This document shows, one piece after another, positions 9,685 to 17,752 of a stretch of 64,000 nucleotides of DNA. The DNA is taken from positions 930,001 to 994,000 of the forward strand of contig LT549889.1 in the NCBI GenBank assembly GCA_900078775.1. The letters are read 5' to 3'. The first letter of the stretch is position 1. Each line of letters opens with the position of its first letter. The DNA is from Mycolicibacterium aurum. Lineage in GTDB: Bacteria; Actinomycetota; Actinomycetes; Mycobacteriales; Mycobacteriaceae. Under the pieces are notes generated by a model. The model saw only the letters and a program-made list of their open reading frames with translations, made no database searches and had not been told where the DNA came from. The translations under genes were made by a program, and so were the position numbers.

Positions 9685-10398
9685 GTGACCCAGTCCTGTC
9701 TCACCCTCGGGTACGTCCCCGGCGGGACGCCCGCGAAGTGGGCTCGGATCTGGGCCGAGCGCCACCCGGACGTACCGCTGCAACTGCACGGCGTGACGGC
9801 CGCGGACGCGGCCGACGCCGTTCGGGCCGGCGCCGTCGACCTGGCCCTGTTGCGGCTGCCCGCGGACACCTCCGGTCTCGCGGTCATCAATCTCTACGAG
9901 GAGACCACGGTGGCCGTGGTGCCCACCGATCACCTGCTGGCCGCCGCGGACACCATCGCCGCGTCGGACCTGGCCGATGAACCCCGGCTGCGCCCACTCG
10001 ACGACGTCATCGCCTGGGACGGTGCCCCCGGCACTGTGCTCGATCACCGGCCTGAGAACACCGAGGCGGCAACCGAACTCGTCGCCGCCGGGCTCGGTGT
10101 GCTCATCGTGCCGCAATCCCTGGCGCGGCTGCACCACCGCAAGGACCTGACTTACCGCCCGATCACGGATGCCCCGGGGTGCGTGGTGGCGCTGGCCTTC
10201 CCGGACGGCCCGCAGGCCGAGTGGGTGGAGGAGTTCATCGGGGTGGTGCGGGGCCGCAAGCCGGGATCCTCGCGCGGACGGACCGAACCGCCGCCCAAGC
10301 GCACCGCCCGGGAGAAGATGCTGGCCAAGCAGGCCGCCCGGGCCGCTGCGGGCAAGGTCGCCCGCAAGCCCGGGCCGACCAAACGCGGGCGGCGCTGA
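9685..10398 (+). CDS. LysR-type substrate-binding domain protein without a DNA-binding domain
   Basis: This protein of about 237 residues is read from a GTG. It consists of a LysR-type effector-binding (periplasmic-binding-protein-like) domain, with GYVPGGTPAKWARIW at the N-terminus, the RAGAVDLALLRLP strand-turn and AGLGVLIVPQSLARL. It ends in a basic Lys/Arg-rich tail (about residues 195-237). The usual N-terminal helix-turn-helix is missing. The basic tail might contact nucleic acid, but that is inference. It is divergent from DUF5997. Confidence 0.7.
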   Translation: MTQSCLTLGYVPGGTPAKWARIWAERHPDVPLQLHGVTAADAADAVRAGAVDLALLRLPADTSGLAVINLYEETTVAVVPTDHLLAAADTIAASDLADEPRLRPLDDVIAWDGAPGTVLDHRPENTEAATELVAAGLGVLIVPQSLARLHHRKDLTYRPITDAPGCVVALAFPDGPQAEWVEEFIGVVRGRKPGSSRGRTEPPPKRTAREKMLAKQAARAAAGKVARKPGPTKRGRR

Positions 10399-10416
10399 GG
10401 CACCGACGCCCACCCG

Positions 10417-10722
10417 TCAGCGTGCGCGTTCGACGTGCAGTGTCCGGCTCGGTGGTGGCGTCTGGTCATCGGTGCCCGCCGACGCCATCCCGGCCAGCGC
10501 CCGACGCCGCGCGATCTGCCACAGCACGAGGGTGCCGAGGGCGACGTAGGCCCACGCCGGCGCCGGATCGCTGACGATGACGATCACACCGCCGATCAGG
10601 GTGAGCGCGCTGAGAATCCCCGCGGCGGCCACGTCCGCCGCGAAGCCCCATCCGCCGCCCGAGCAGCCGGCTCGCACCCGACCGGGGTGCAGACGGCCAC
10701 GACGAGTCTGCTGATCCAACAC
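10417..10722 (-). CDS. Small two-span membrane protein of unknown function
   Basis: This protein of about 101 residues starts at a GTG preceded by an AAGGGGA ribosome-binding site. Two hydrophobic stretches (about residues 30-52 and 55-70) are separated by a short DPAPAW turn. The ends are polar, and the C-terminus carries DDQTPPPSR. It converges on the LysR-like gene with an 18-bp gap. Function unknown. Confidence 0.55.
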   Translation of the reverse strand: MLDQQTRRGRLHPGRVRAGCSGGGWGFAADVAAAGILSALTLIGGVIVIVSDPAPAWAYVALGTLVLWQIARRRALAGMASAGTDDQTPPPSRTLHVERAR

Positions 10723-11008
10723 CGCGTGATCCCCTTTCCGTACCCCGAATGGCGTCTGCGTTAATTATCTGGGCGCAAAGGGTCACTTCCCCATGCCTGC
10801 GGGCGGATTTAGCCCGAACGACTGACAGTCCAGGTGCGCGGGGAACGCGGCGACGGCCGGCCGGGAGCACAGTCCGGAGATGGCGGCCCGCTGGTCGCAG
10901 GTGGACATCGACCCGGTGGAACTCACCAAGAGTCGACGCCCGCGGCCGCGGATAGCGCCGACCCGAAATTGACTGGCGTCGCGCCGACGTCGCCGCCACC
11001 CTGGAAAC

Positions 11009-11842
11009 ATGCGGGGGCAACTACATCGCTCGACGAACGACTTCCACGGTGGGGCGGTATCGGTCTATCACGCGGACCCGGTGCTGTTCACCCTGGAGCT
11101 GAGCACGCTGGCGACGTCCGGCCCGGGCGGGCGAGCCTTGCTGTCGGTGTGGGACGGCGATGTGGTGGTCGGTGCCGCGGTGCAGGGGCACAAGTCGGTG
11201 CTGCTGGTCAGCGGATTGCCACCCGACACCGCGCCGGTGGCGGCCGACACGCTCGCCGAGGCGGGGGTGCCGCTGGCCGGTGTGCGGGGAACACCCTCGA
11301 CGGCAGCGGCTTTCGCGACGGGTTGGACTGCGGCGTCCGGATCGAACCTCGCCCCGGTGGACCGCGAGGTGCTCTACCGGTTGCGCGACCTGCGCCCGCC
11401 GACCGGGGTGCCCGGCGCCGCCCGGCTCTCCGAACGCCCGGATGCCCCGACCGTGGTGCGCTGGCTTGACGCGTTCTTCATCGAGGCCTTCGGGGAACTG
11501 TCCGATGTGAATACCAGTGCCGCGCTGTTGGATTCGATCACCGCGGCCGGACACCCGGTGGTGCTGTGGGTGGTGGCGGGGGAGCCGGTCAGCATGGCGC
11601 GGGTGCACACCCCGGTGCGCGGCGTCGGGCGGATCGGTCCGGTGTACACCCCGCCCGCGCACCGCGGGCACGGTTACGGCGCGGCGATCACCGCGGCGGC
11701 AGCCCGGGCCGCACAGCGTGGTGGTGCCGATGCGGTGATGCTGTTCGCCGACGGCGACAATCCGACCGCCAACCACATCTATCGCCGTATCGGCTTCGAA
11801 CCGGTGGCCGAGAATGTGCGCTACGCCGTGCGGTCCGGTTGA
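11009..11842 (+). CDS. GNAT family N-acetyltransferase
   Basis: This is a 277-residue protein whose C-terminal half is a GNAT domain. The acetyl-CoA loop is visible as GPVYTPPAHRGHGYGAAIT (the R/QxxGxG/A motif), followed by ADGDNPTANHIYRRIGFEPV, the typical strand-helix end. The N-terminal half is a divergent second GNAT-like region with no clear CoA loop. The substrate is unknown. It converges on the nitroreductase gene with a 4-bp gap. Confidence 0.8.
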   Translation: MRGQLHRSTNDFHGGAVSVYHADPVLFTLELSTLATSGPGGRALLSVWDGDVVVGAAVQGHKSVLLVSGLPPDTAPVAADTLAEAGVPLAGVRGTPSTAAAFATGWTAASGSNLAPVDREVLYRLRDLRPPTGVPGAARLSERPDAPTVVRWLDAFFIEAFGELSDVNTSAALLDSITAAGHPVVLWVVAGEPVSMARVHTPVRGVGRIGPVYTPPAHRGHGYGAAITAAAARAAQRGGADAVMLFADGDNPTANHIYRRIGFEPVAENVRYAVRSG

Positions 11843-11846
11843 GCGT

Positions 11847-12515
11847 TCACTTGCGGGGTCGAGCGCCCCGGCCGTAGGTGATGTCGGCGCGCTCGGCGTC
11901 CCAGTGATTGCGGAACACCACGTCGGTGAGCGGGCGGCGGCGCACCGGGCCGTGCCGGCCGCGCGGCCAGCCGACCACGACGTGACCGGCGAGCACCCAT
12001 TCGTCGGGAACACCCACCGCGGCGCGCAACACCTGCTCGCCGTCGTAGGAAGCCCAGCTGGTGATGCAGGCGCCGAGCCCCTGCGCCCGGGCGGCCAGGT
12101 AGAAGTTCTGTAGCGCCGGGTAGATCGAGCCGCCCTGCAGGAACTCCGGGGCGAACTCGTTCTTGTAGGCGGTGAACAGCACGGACGTGTAATCGGCTGC
12201 GTGGTCGTGCAACTCGTAGGTGGCCCGGTTGTTGCGCGCGGCACGGCACTGGTCCGCGGGGTCTGGACGAGTCATGCCGTATACCGATTCGATTGTGCGC
12301 AAGGCGATCTGGGCGGCCTCGGCGACGGCGGCGCGCTGCGGCGGTGCGTCCAGGATGATGAATCGCCACAGCTGGGCGTTGGCGCCGTTGGGTGCCCAGG
12401 TCGCGGCCTGCAGGCAACGCTCGAGCGTCTCGGCATCGACCGGCTCATCGGTGAAGCGGCGGATCGAGCGGGCGGTGGACAGCACTTCCCAGACGTCGTC
12501 GGTCGGATGCGGCAT
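11847..12515 (-). CDS. Nitroreductase family FMN oxidoreductase
   Basis: This 222-residue protein has the nitroreductase fold, using FMN and NAD(P)H to reduce nitro groups, quinones or similar compounds. The N-terminal STARSIRRFTDEPV motif, AATWAPNGANAQLWRF for FMN contact and the GLGACITSW segment near the C-terminus are family hallmarks. Its start faces the SDR gene at 12627, and the first copy of the island's 18-bp dyad lies between them, nearer to the SDR. It may be a fringe member of the regulon. Confidence 0.82.
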   Translation of the reverse strand: MPHPTDDVWEVLSTARSIRRFTDEPVDAETLERCLQAATWAPNGANAQLWRFIILDAPPQRAAVAEAAQIALRTIESVYGMTRPDPADQCRAARNNRATYELHDHAADYTSVLFTAYKNEFAPEFLQGGSIYPALQNFYLAARAQGLGACITSWASYDGEQVLRAAVGVPDEWVLAGHVVVGWPRGRHGPVRRRPLTDVVFRNHWDAERADITYGRGARPRK

Positions 12516-12582
12516 GCCTTTGGTCTACTCGACGGGCGTGTCGATGTCGAGTACCGAAACTCTTTCCCCGCAACCGTGAACT

Positions 12583-12600
12583 GCTGTACAGTCGTATGGC
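12583..12600 (+). promoter_or_regulatory. Island operator, copy 1
   Basis: GCTGTACAGTCGTATGGC is an imperfect 18-bp dyad with half-sites GCTGTACAG and GCCATACGA. It ends 26 bp upstream of the SDR start at 12627. It is one of six copies of the same dyad found only in promoters of the oxidative island. Confidence 0.8.
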
Positions 12601-12626
12601 AAACGTGAGGAAAAGGAGTCGACGCA

Positions 12627-13397
12627 GTGAGCGATAGGTTCTCGATGGAAGGGAAGGTCGCCGTCATCACCGGTGGCGGCACGGGCATCGGCCGGGCGTC
12701 GGCGCTGGTGCTGGCCGAACGCGGTGCGGATGTGGTGTTGGCCGGCCGCCGCCCGGACCCGTTGAAGTCCACCGCCGCCGAGATCGAGGCGCTGGGCCGG
12801 CGGGCGCTCGTGGTACCGACCGACGTGACCAAGGCCGAGGAGTGCAACGCGCTGGTCGACACCACTCTCGCCGAGTTCGGCCGCCTCGACGTGCTGCTGA
12901 ACAATGCCGGTGGCGGCCAGACCAAGTCGCTGATGAAGTGGACCGACGACGAATGGCACGAGGTGCTGGACCTGAATCTGTCCAGCGCGTGGTACCTGTC
13001 GCGAGCGGCGGCCAAGCCGATGATCGCCCAGGGCAAGGGGTCCATCGTCAACATCTCCTCGGGCGCAAGCCTGCTGGCCATGCCACAGGCGCCGGTCTAC
13101 GCGGCGGCCAAGGCCGGCCTGAACAACCTGACCGGATCGATGGCCGCGGCATGGACCCGAAAAGGGGTGCGGGTCAACTGCATCGCCTGTGGTGCCATTC
13201 GCACGCCCGGTCTGGAGGCCGATGCGGAGCGGCAGGGATTCGACATCAACATGATCGGCCAGACGAACGGCTCGGGCCGGATCGCCGAACCCGACGAGAT
13301 CGGCTACGGCGTACTGTTCTTCGCCTCCGATGCCTCCAGCTACTGTTCCGGGCAGACGCTGTACATGCACGGCGGCCCCGGACCTGCGGGGGTCTGA
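12627..13397 (+). CDS. Short-chain dehydrogenase/reductase (SDR 1)
   Basis: This is a 256-residue classical SDR that would oxidise or reduce an alcohol/ketone with NAD(P)(H). It has the nucleotide loop TGGGTGIG, the NNAG motif and the catalytic YAAAK with an upstream Ser (NISSGAS). It starts at a GTG preceded by AAAGGAG. The VOC gene begins 2 bp after its stop, so the pair form one operon behind operator copy 1. The substrate is unknown; context suggests an intermediate made by the island's P450s. Confidence 0.88.
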   Translation: MSDRFSMEGKVAVITGGGTGIGRASALVLAERGADVVLAGRRPDPLKSTAAEIEALGRRALVVPTDVTKAEECNALVDTTLAEFGRLDVLLNNAGGGQTKSLMKWTDDEWHEVLDLNLSSAWYLSRAAAKPMIAQGKGSIVNISSGASLLAMPQAPVYAAAKAGLNNLTGSMAAAWTRKGVRVNCIACGAIRTPGLEADAERQGFDINMIGQTNGSGRIAEPDEIGYGVLFFASDASSYCSGQTLYMHGGPGPAGV

Positions 13398-13398
13398 C

Positions 13399-13827
13399 AT
13401 GGGGGTCAGTCACGTCGGGTTGCGGGTCCGCGATCTCGCAGGCGTCCAGAAGTTCTACGAGGCACTCGGTTTCGTCGAGGTGCAGCGCATGACCGTGCCG
13501 GACAAGATGGCGGCGGGCTTGCTCGCTCTGGCCGAACCGATCGGCTTCGAGGCCGTCTACCTGCGCAACGACGGTTTCGTCCTGCAGTTGCTGACCTTTT
13601 CCGGCCATCCGGCACCGGACGCACCCCAGCGGGACATGGTCGGCGCCGGCCTGACCCATCTGTCCCTGGTGGTGGACGATATGCCGGCGGCCCAAGCGGC
13701 CGTGGAGGCGGCCGGTGGCACGGTGATCGCCGACCCCGGAGGTGGTTTCGCGTGCATGGTGCGCGATCCCGAGGGGCAGTTGCTCGAACTCATCCACGCG
13801 AAGTTCCGGCCGGTCCCGGCCGGTTGA
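13399..13827 (+). CDS. VOC superfamily (glyoxalase/dioxygenase-like) protein
   Basis: This 142-residue protein has two beta-alpha-beta-beta-beta modules of the vicinal oxygen chelate fold. The first starts VSHVGLRVRDLAGVQKFYEALGF and the second LTHLSLVVDDMPAAQAAVE. Possible metal ligands are His in each first strand and Glu in the closing QLLELIH. Members include epimerases, lyases and ring-cleaving dioxygenases, so the reaction is open. It is coupled to SDR 1 and its stop directly abuts the convergent LLM gene. Confidence 0.8.
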   Translation: MGVSHVGLRVRDLAGVQKFYEALGFVEVQRMTVPDKMAAGLLALAEPIGFEAVYLRNDGFVLQLLTFSGHPAPDAPQRDMVGAGLTHLSLVVDDMPAAQAAVEAAGGTVIADPGGGFACMVRDPEGQLLELIHAKFRPVPAG

Positions 13828-14679
13828 TCACCGAAGCTCGTCGACCATCTCGGCGTAGCGGTCCAGGAACGCCCACGTACTCGACGAGTCGTGGGCGTTC
13901 TTGCGGCCGCCGCCCAGCACGACCCGGTTGAACCCCAGATCGCGGTAGCCGGCCAGGGTGTCCAGGGTCGGGGCGCCCCAGGCCATGATCGTCAGATCCA
14001 GGGTGGCGGGATCGCGGCCGGCGTCCTCCGCCTTCTGGCGGAAGTCCTCCAGCGCCGCGGCGAGGTCACGGAAGGCGGCGTCGCCGGGCAGCCAGCCGTC
14101 GGCCCAGGGCAGGCAGTCCCGGATGGCCTTGGGTCCGGTGGCCGCGGCCAGCAACGGAGGACGCGGCCGCTGGTGCGGCTTCGGGTAGGACCACACCGGG
14201 TCGAAATCGTAGAACTCGCCATGATGCTGGGGCTCCTCGTCATTCCACAGCGCGGTGAGCGCGGCGACCATATCGGCCAACGCGCGATAGCGATCGCCCC
14301 ACGCCACCGAGCTCGCGACCTCCAGTTCGGCGCGCGCACCGACCCCGACTCCGAGCGTCACCCGGCCCTTACTCAGATGATCCAGGGTGGCGACTTCCTT
14401 TGCAAAGGTGAAGATCTCACGCTCCAATGGCAGGGCCACCGCGGTGCCGAGCCGCAGTTTCTCGGTTGCCTGCGCGGCCGACAGCAGAGACAGAAAGGGA
14501 TCGAGGATCTGCTTCTGTGCGGCCAGCAGCACCGGATGGAACTGATCAGCGGCGGCCACCGGAATCTGCGGATGCTCACCGACCCAAAGCGATTCGAACC
14601 CACGGGCCTCCAACTCGGCGCCGAGCACGGCCGGCGCGAGGTCCTGTGGCGTGTTCAGCGAGACGAATCCCAGGTCCAT
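13828..14679 (-). CDS. LLM-class flavin-dependent oxidoreductase 1 (F420 type)
   Basis: This 283-residue TIM-barrel protein belongs to the luciferase-like family that uses F420 or FMN. It begins MDLGFVSLNTPQDLAPAV, and has RGFESLWVGEHPQIP, LRLGTAVALPLEREIF and GRVTLGVGVG, typical of the F420-dependent TIGR03619-like group. The ATG at 14679 is preceded by a strong GGGAGA site; a start 15 codons earlier would run into the operator. It is divergent from P450 1 and shares operator copy 2 with it. Confidence 0.83.
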   Translation of the reverse strand: MDLGFVSLNTPQDLAPAVLGAELEARGFESLWVGEHPQIPVAAADQFHPVLLAAQKQILDPFLSLLSAAQATEKLRLGTAVALPLEREIFTFAKEVATLDHLSKGRVTLGVGVGARAELEVASSVAWGDRYRALADMVAALTALWNDEEPQHHGEFYDFDPVWSYPKPHQRPRPPLLAAATGPKAIRDCLPWADGWLPGDAAFRDLAAALEDFRQKAEDAGRDPATLDLTIMAWGAPTLDTLAGYRDLGFNRVVLGGGRKNAHDSSSTWAFLDRYAEMVDELR

Positions 14680-14704
14680 GACTCTCCCTTGCGTCGACGA
14701 TGAT

Positions 14705-14722
14705 GCTGTACGATCGTACTGC
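14705..14722 (+). promoter_or_regulatory. Island operator, copy 2
   Basis: GCTGTACGATCGTACTGC is the most symmetrical copy, with half-sites GCTGTACGA and GCAGTACGA. It sits in the 71-bp gap between divergent LLM 1 (25 bp away) and P450 1 (28 bp away), so one site could control both genes. Confidence 0.82.
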
Positions 14723-14750
14723 ACCCGCTGCCCGAGAGGAACGCATCTGC

Positions 14751-15941
14751 ATGGTGACCACCGCCGAGCTCTACTACGACCCCTACGATGTCGACATCGA
14801 TGCCGACCCGTACCCGGTGTATCGGCGGCTGCGCGACGAATCTCCGCTCTACCACAACGAAAAGATGGATTTCTGGGTGTTGTCGCGGATGGCGGACGTC
14901 GAGGACGCGCTGCGCGACACCGACAATCTCAGCTCCGCCAAAGGAGACATCCTGGAGGTGGTCAAGGCCGAACCGGAGATGCCGCTCGGCGTTTTCATCA
15001 ACGAGGACGCCCCGCTGCACACCGTGCACCGGTTGCTGGTGTCACGGGCCTTCACCCCGCGCAAGATGAAAGCCATCGAGGAGCAGGTCCGCGACTTCTG
15101 CGCCAAGTGCCTGGATCCGCTGGTCGGCGGGGACCGGTTCGACTTCATGAGCGACCTCGGCGTCGAGATGCCGATGCGCGTCATCGGCATGTTGGTCGGC
15201 ATGCCCGACGAACTACAGCGCAGTGTGCGCAAGGTCGCCGGCCGGCGACTGCGCAACAATCCCGGCGAACCGCTGCCGGTGAGCAAGAAGAATTACTTCA
15301 ACGGCAACATGTTTCGGGAATACGTCGAGTGGCGCAAGGAGAATCCCTCCGACGATCTGGTCACCGAACTGCTGAACGTCGAGTTCACCGATGCCGACGG
15401 CGTGGAACGCAAACTCAGTTCCGAGGAACTGCTGGTGTTCCTCGGTGTGGTCGCCAACGCCGGGACCGAGACGGTGAGCCGACTGTTCGGGTGGCTGGGA
15501 AAGCTGCTGGGGGAGTACCCCGATCAGCGCCGCGAACTGGCAGCGGACCCCGCGTTGATCCCGGGTGCGATAGAGGAGGTGCTGCGCTACGAACCGCCGG
15601 TGCACGGCATCGCCCGCTATGTCGCCAAGGACGTGACCTACCACGACACCACGGTCCCCGCGGGTTCGGCGCTGTTGCTGGTCGCCGGTGCCGCCAACCG
15701 CGATGAGCGCAAATTCACCAACCCGGACCGCTTCGACATCCACCGCAACGGCAATCACGTGAGTTTCGGTAGGGGGGCGCACTTCTGCCTCGGCGCGTCA
15801 CTGGCCCGGGTCGAGGGCCGGGTCGCACTCGAGGAGATCCTCAAGCGCTGGCCGGACTGGACCATCGACGAGCAGAACGCGCGCCGGGCGCCCACGGTGG
15901 CCGTTCGGGGCTGGGACGCCATGCCCGCGATCCTGGGCTAG
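14751..15941 (+). CDS. Cytochrome P450 (P450 1)
   Basis: This 396-residue soluble P450 inserts one oxygen atom into an organic substrate. The heme motif FGRGAHFCLG places the thiolate ligand at about Cys346, and the ExxR motif is EEVLR. The I-helix has AGTET, with Glu where many have Asp. The ATG at 14751 follows a GAGAGGAA site. It is closely similar along its whole length to P450 2 at 20238, so the two are recent paralogues. It has no ferredoxin gene beside it and may use the island's ferredoxin at 19083. Confidence 0.93.
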   Translation: MVTTAELYYDPYDVDIDADPYPVYRRLRDESPLYHNEKMDFWVLSRMADVEDALRDTDNLSSAKGDILEVVKAEPEMPLGVFINEDAPLHTVHRLLVSRAFTPRKMKAIEEQVRDFCAKCLDPLVGGDRFDFMSDLGVEMPMRVIGMLVGMPDELQRSVRKVAGRRLRNNPGEPLPVSKKNYFNGNMFREYVEWRKENPSDDLVTELLNVEFTDADGVERKLSSEELLVFLGVVANAGTETVSRLFGWLGKLLGEYPDQRRELAADPALIPGAIEEVLRYEPPVHGIARYVAKDVTYHDTTVPAGSALLLVAGAANRDERKFTNPDRFDIHRNGNHVSFGRGAHFCLGASLARVEGRVALEEILKRWPDWTIDEQNARRAPTVAVRGWDAMPAILG

Positions 15942-16867
15942 TTCTCCCGGGTCAGCGCGCTCAGCAGGGCCCGGGTGCGGCGCACCGAGGCGGATCGCCG
16001 CGCCCGGTCGGCGCCCACGGGCACCGGCTGGGCCCAGATATCGGTGGCGCCCGCGTCCCGCAGCGCCCGAAGCTGCTGGGCCACGGCGGACTCGTCACCG
16101 AGGATCGCCACATCGGCCGCACCGGTGCCGCCGCCGGCGCGAATGATCTGCTGGTAGTTACGCATTCCCGCATAGGAGGCCGCGTTGGCCGCCACCGCGT
16201 CCCGGGCCTCGTCGAGATCGTCATGCACCGCGACCGGCAGGCCCGCCACGATCCGCGGGCGGGGGCGGCCGAAATCTGCTGCCGCAGTGCTGAGAATCGG
16301 GGTGATCCGGGACTCCAGGGCCTGCCGCGAGGCCATCCACAGCACCACCCCGTCGGCGAACTGTGCGGCGGTCCGCAGCATCCGGGGGGACAGCGCCGAG
16401 AGCAGCAGCGGGATGGGGTGTCCGGGGCGGGCGGCGCGTCCGGCGCTGTGCGCGGTCCACTCGGTCCCGTCGACATCGACGTCCACACCGCGCAGCAGCG
16501 GGCCCACGATCTGCAGATACTCGGCGGTGTTGGCGACCGGGTGGTCGTAGGACAGGCCGAGCACGTCTCGCACGATCGGCTCGTGCGACGGGCCGAGCCC
16601 GAGACACATGCCCGGACGCCCCATCGCGTTCGCGGCGGCGATCACCCGGTTGGCCTGCAGCAGCGGATGGCACGGATAGGTCTGCAGCACCGCGGTACCC
16701 AGCTCGATCGACGAGGTGGCGCGTCCGGCCATCGCCATCGCGACCAGCGGATCGCCGGCGACGCTGCCGGCGAACCACAACGAGGAGAACCCGTCGGCCT
16801 CGGCTTCGGTGGCCTGGGTGACGATCGCCTCAACCGTCGCGGCCCCGCCGGACAGTCCGATACGCAT
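15938..16867 (-). CDS. LLM-class flavin-dependent oxidoreductase 2
   Basis: This 309-residue luciferase-like TIM barrel starts MRIGLSGGAATVEAIV and contains ADGFSSLWFAG, IELGTAVLQTYPCHP and MCLGLGPSHEPIV, features of F420-dependent oxidoreductases. It is the last gene of a five-gene minus-strand operon (SDR 3, ferredoxin, P450 3, SDR 2, LLM 2). Its stop overlaps that of convergent P450 1 by 4 bp (CTAG serves both). Whether it reduces or oxygenates the substrate is not visible. Confidence 0.82.
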   Translation of the reverse strand: MRIGLSGGAATVEAIVTQATEAEADGFSSLWFAGSVAGDPLVAMAMAGRATSSIELGTAVLQTYPCHPLLQANRVIAAANAMGRPGMCLGLGPSHEPIVRDVLGLSYDHPVANTAEYLQIVGPLLRGVDVDVDGTEWTAHSAGRAARPGHPIPLLLSALSPRMLRTAAQFADGVVLWMASRQALESRITPILSTAAADFGRPRPRIVAGLPVAVHDDLDEARDAVAANAASYAGMRNYQQIIRAGGGTGAADVAILGDESAVAQQLRALRDAGATDIWAQPVPVGADRARRSASVRRTRALLSALTREN

Positions 16868-16888
16868 GGTGCTCCTTCCGGTGGCCGG

Positions 16889-17752
16889 CTAGCGCATGAC
16901 GTGCGGATACTGTTCGTGCGGGTGCACGTCGAACAGCGTCCGATACGACGGCGGCCGACGGCCACCCTCGTCCACGATGCCGTACTTGTCCGCCAGTTCC
17001 GCGCCGATCAGCGTCTTCCCACTCACCTCCATGAGATCCGGGTCGTTGAACAGCGCCCAGATGACATGGCCGGTCAGTTCCGGGGTTTCGGCGGTGTCGA
17101 GGATATGGCCGAACTTGTCCGGTTTGGCGGCGATGATCGCGCGCACCCGTTCGGTCAGCAGTGAGCCCAACCAGATCGACACCGCGGCGATGCCGAACTC
17201 GCGAAAGTCCACCGCCATGTCGGCGGCCATCTTGTCCACCCCGGCCTTGGGGACACCGTAGGCGGGCCCGAAGGCGTAGTGCACCGACCCCGAGGACGAG
17301 GTGAACGCCACCAGGCCCTTGCGCTGCGGCAGCATCAGCGGCGCGCACAGGGCGGTCGCGACGTAGCTGCTGCGCACCCCGACATCGAGGGTGTCGAGCA
17401 CGCTCAGCGGTTCTTCCCAGAACTTGGTGCGGCCCATCATCTCGTCGCGGATGATGGCGGCATTGTTCACCAGGATGTCGACCCGGCCCTGCTCCTCGGC
17501 GATCCGGTCGAACAGCGCTTTGACCTGATCGTCGTCGCCGTGGTCGACGCGCACCGCGATGCCCTGCCCGCCGGCCGCGGTGACCATGTCGGCGCTCTGT
17601 CCAATGGTGCCGGCCAGCGGGGAATCCCCGGCGGTCTCACTGCGCCCGGTGACGTACACAGTGCAGCCGTGACTGCCCAGCGCGTGTGCGATCCCTACGC
17701 CCGCACCGCGACTGGCCCCGGTGACGACCGCGACGGGCCTGTGTGAGCCCAT
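16889..17752 (-). CDS. Short-chain dehydrogenase/reductase (SDR 2)
   Basis: This SDR has 287 residues, somewhat longer than classical members. It has TGASRGAGVG at the nucleotide site, NNAA in place of NNAG, and YGVPK at the active site. The C-terminal extension (about residues 240-287) and the SGKTLIGAELADKYG segment resemble DHRS1-type SDRs. Its first base overlaps the P450 3 stop region, which implies coupled translation. Substrate unknown. Confidence 0.85.
   Translation of the reverse strand: MGSHRPVAVVTGASRGAGVGIAHALGSHGCTVYVTGRSETAGDSPLAGTIGQSADMVTAAGGQGIAVRVDHGDDDQVKALFDRIAEEQGRVDILVNNAAIIRDEMMGRTKFWEEPLSVLDTLDVGVRSSYVATALCAPLMLPQRKGLVAFTSSSGSVHYAFGPAYGVPKAGVDKMAADMAVDFREFGIAAVSIWLGSLLTERVRAIIAAKPDKFGHILDTAETPELTGHVIWALFNDPDLMEVSGKTLIGAELADKYGIVDEGGRRPPSYRTLFDVHPHEQYPHVMR

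Noticed and set aside
10783..11010. A 75-codon minus-strand frame containing a Cys-rich CDQRAAISGLCSRPAVAA part
   Set aside because: The C-terminal half looks slightly like a small secreted protein, but there is no clear signal peptide or ribosome-binding site. I could not support it, and the 286-bp gap is otherwise empty.
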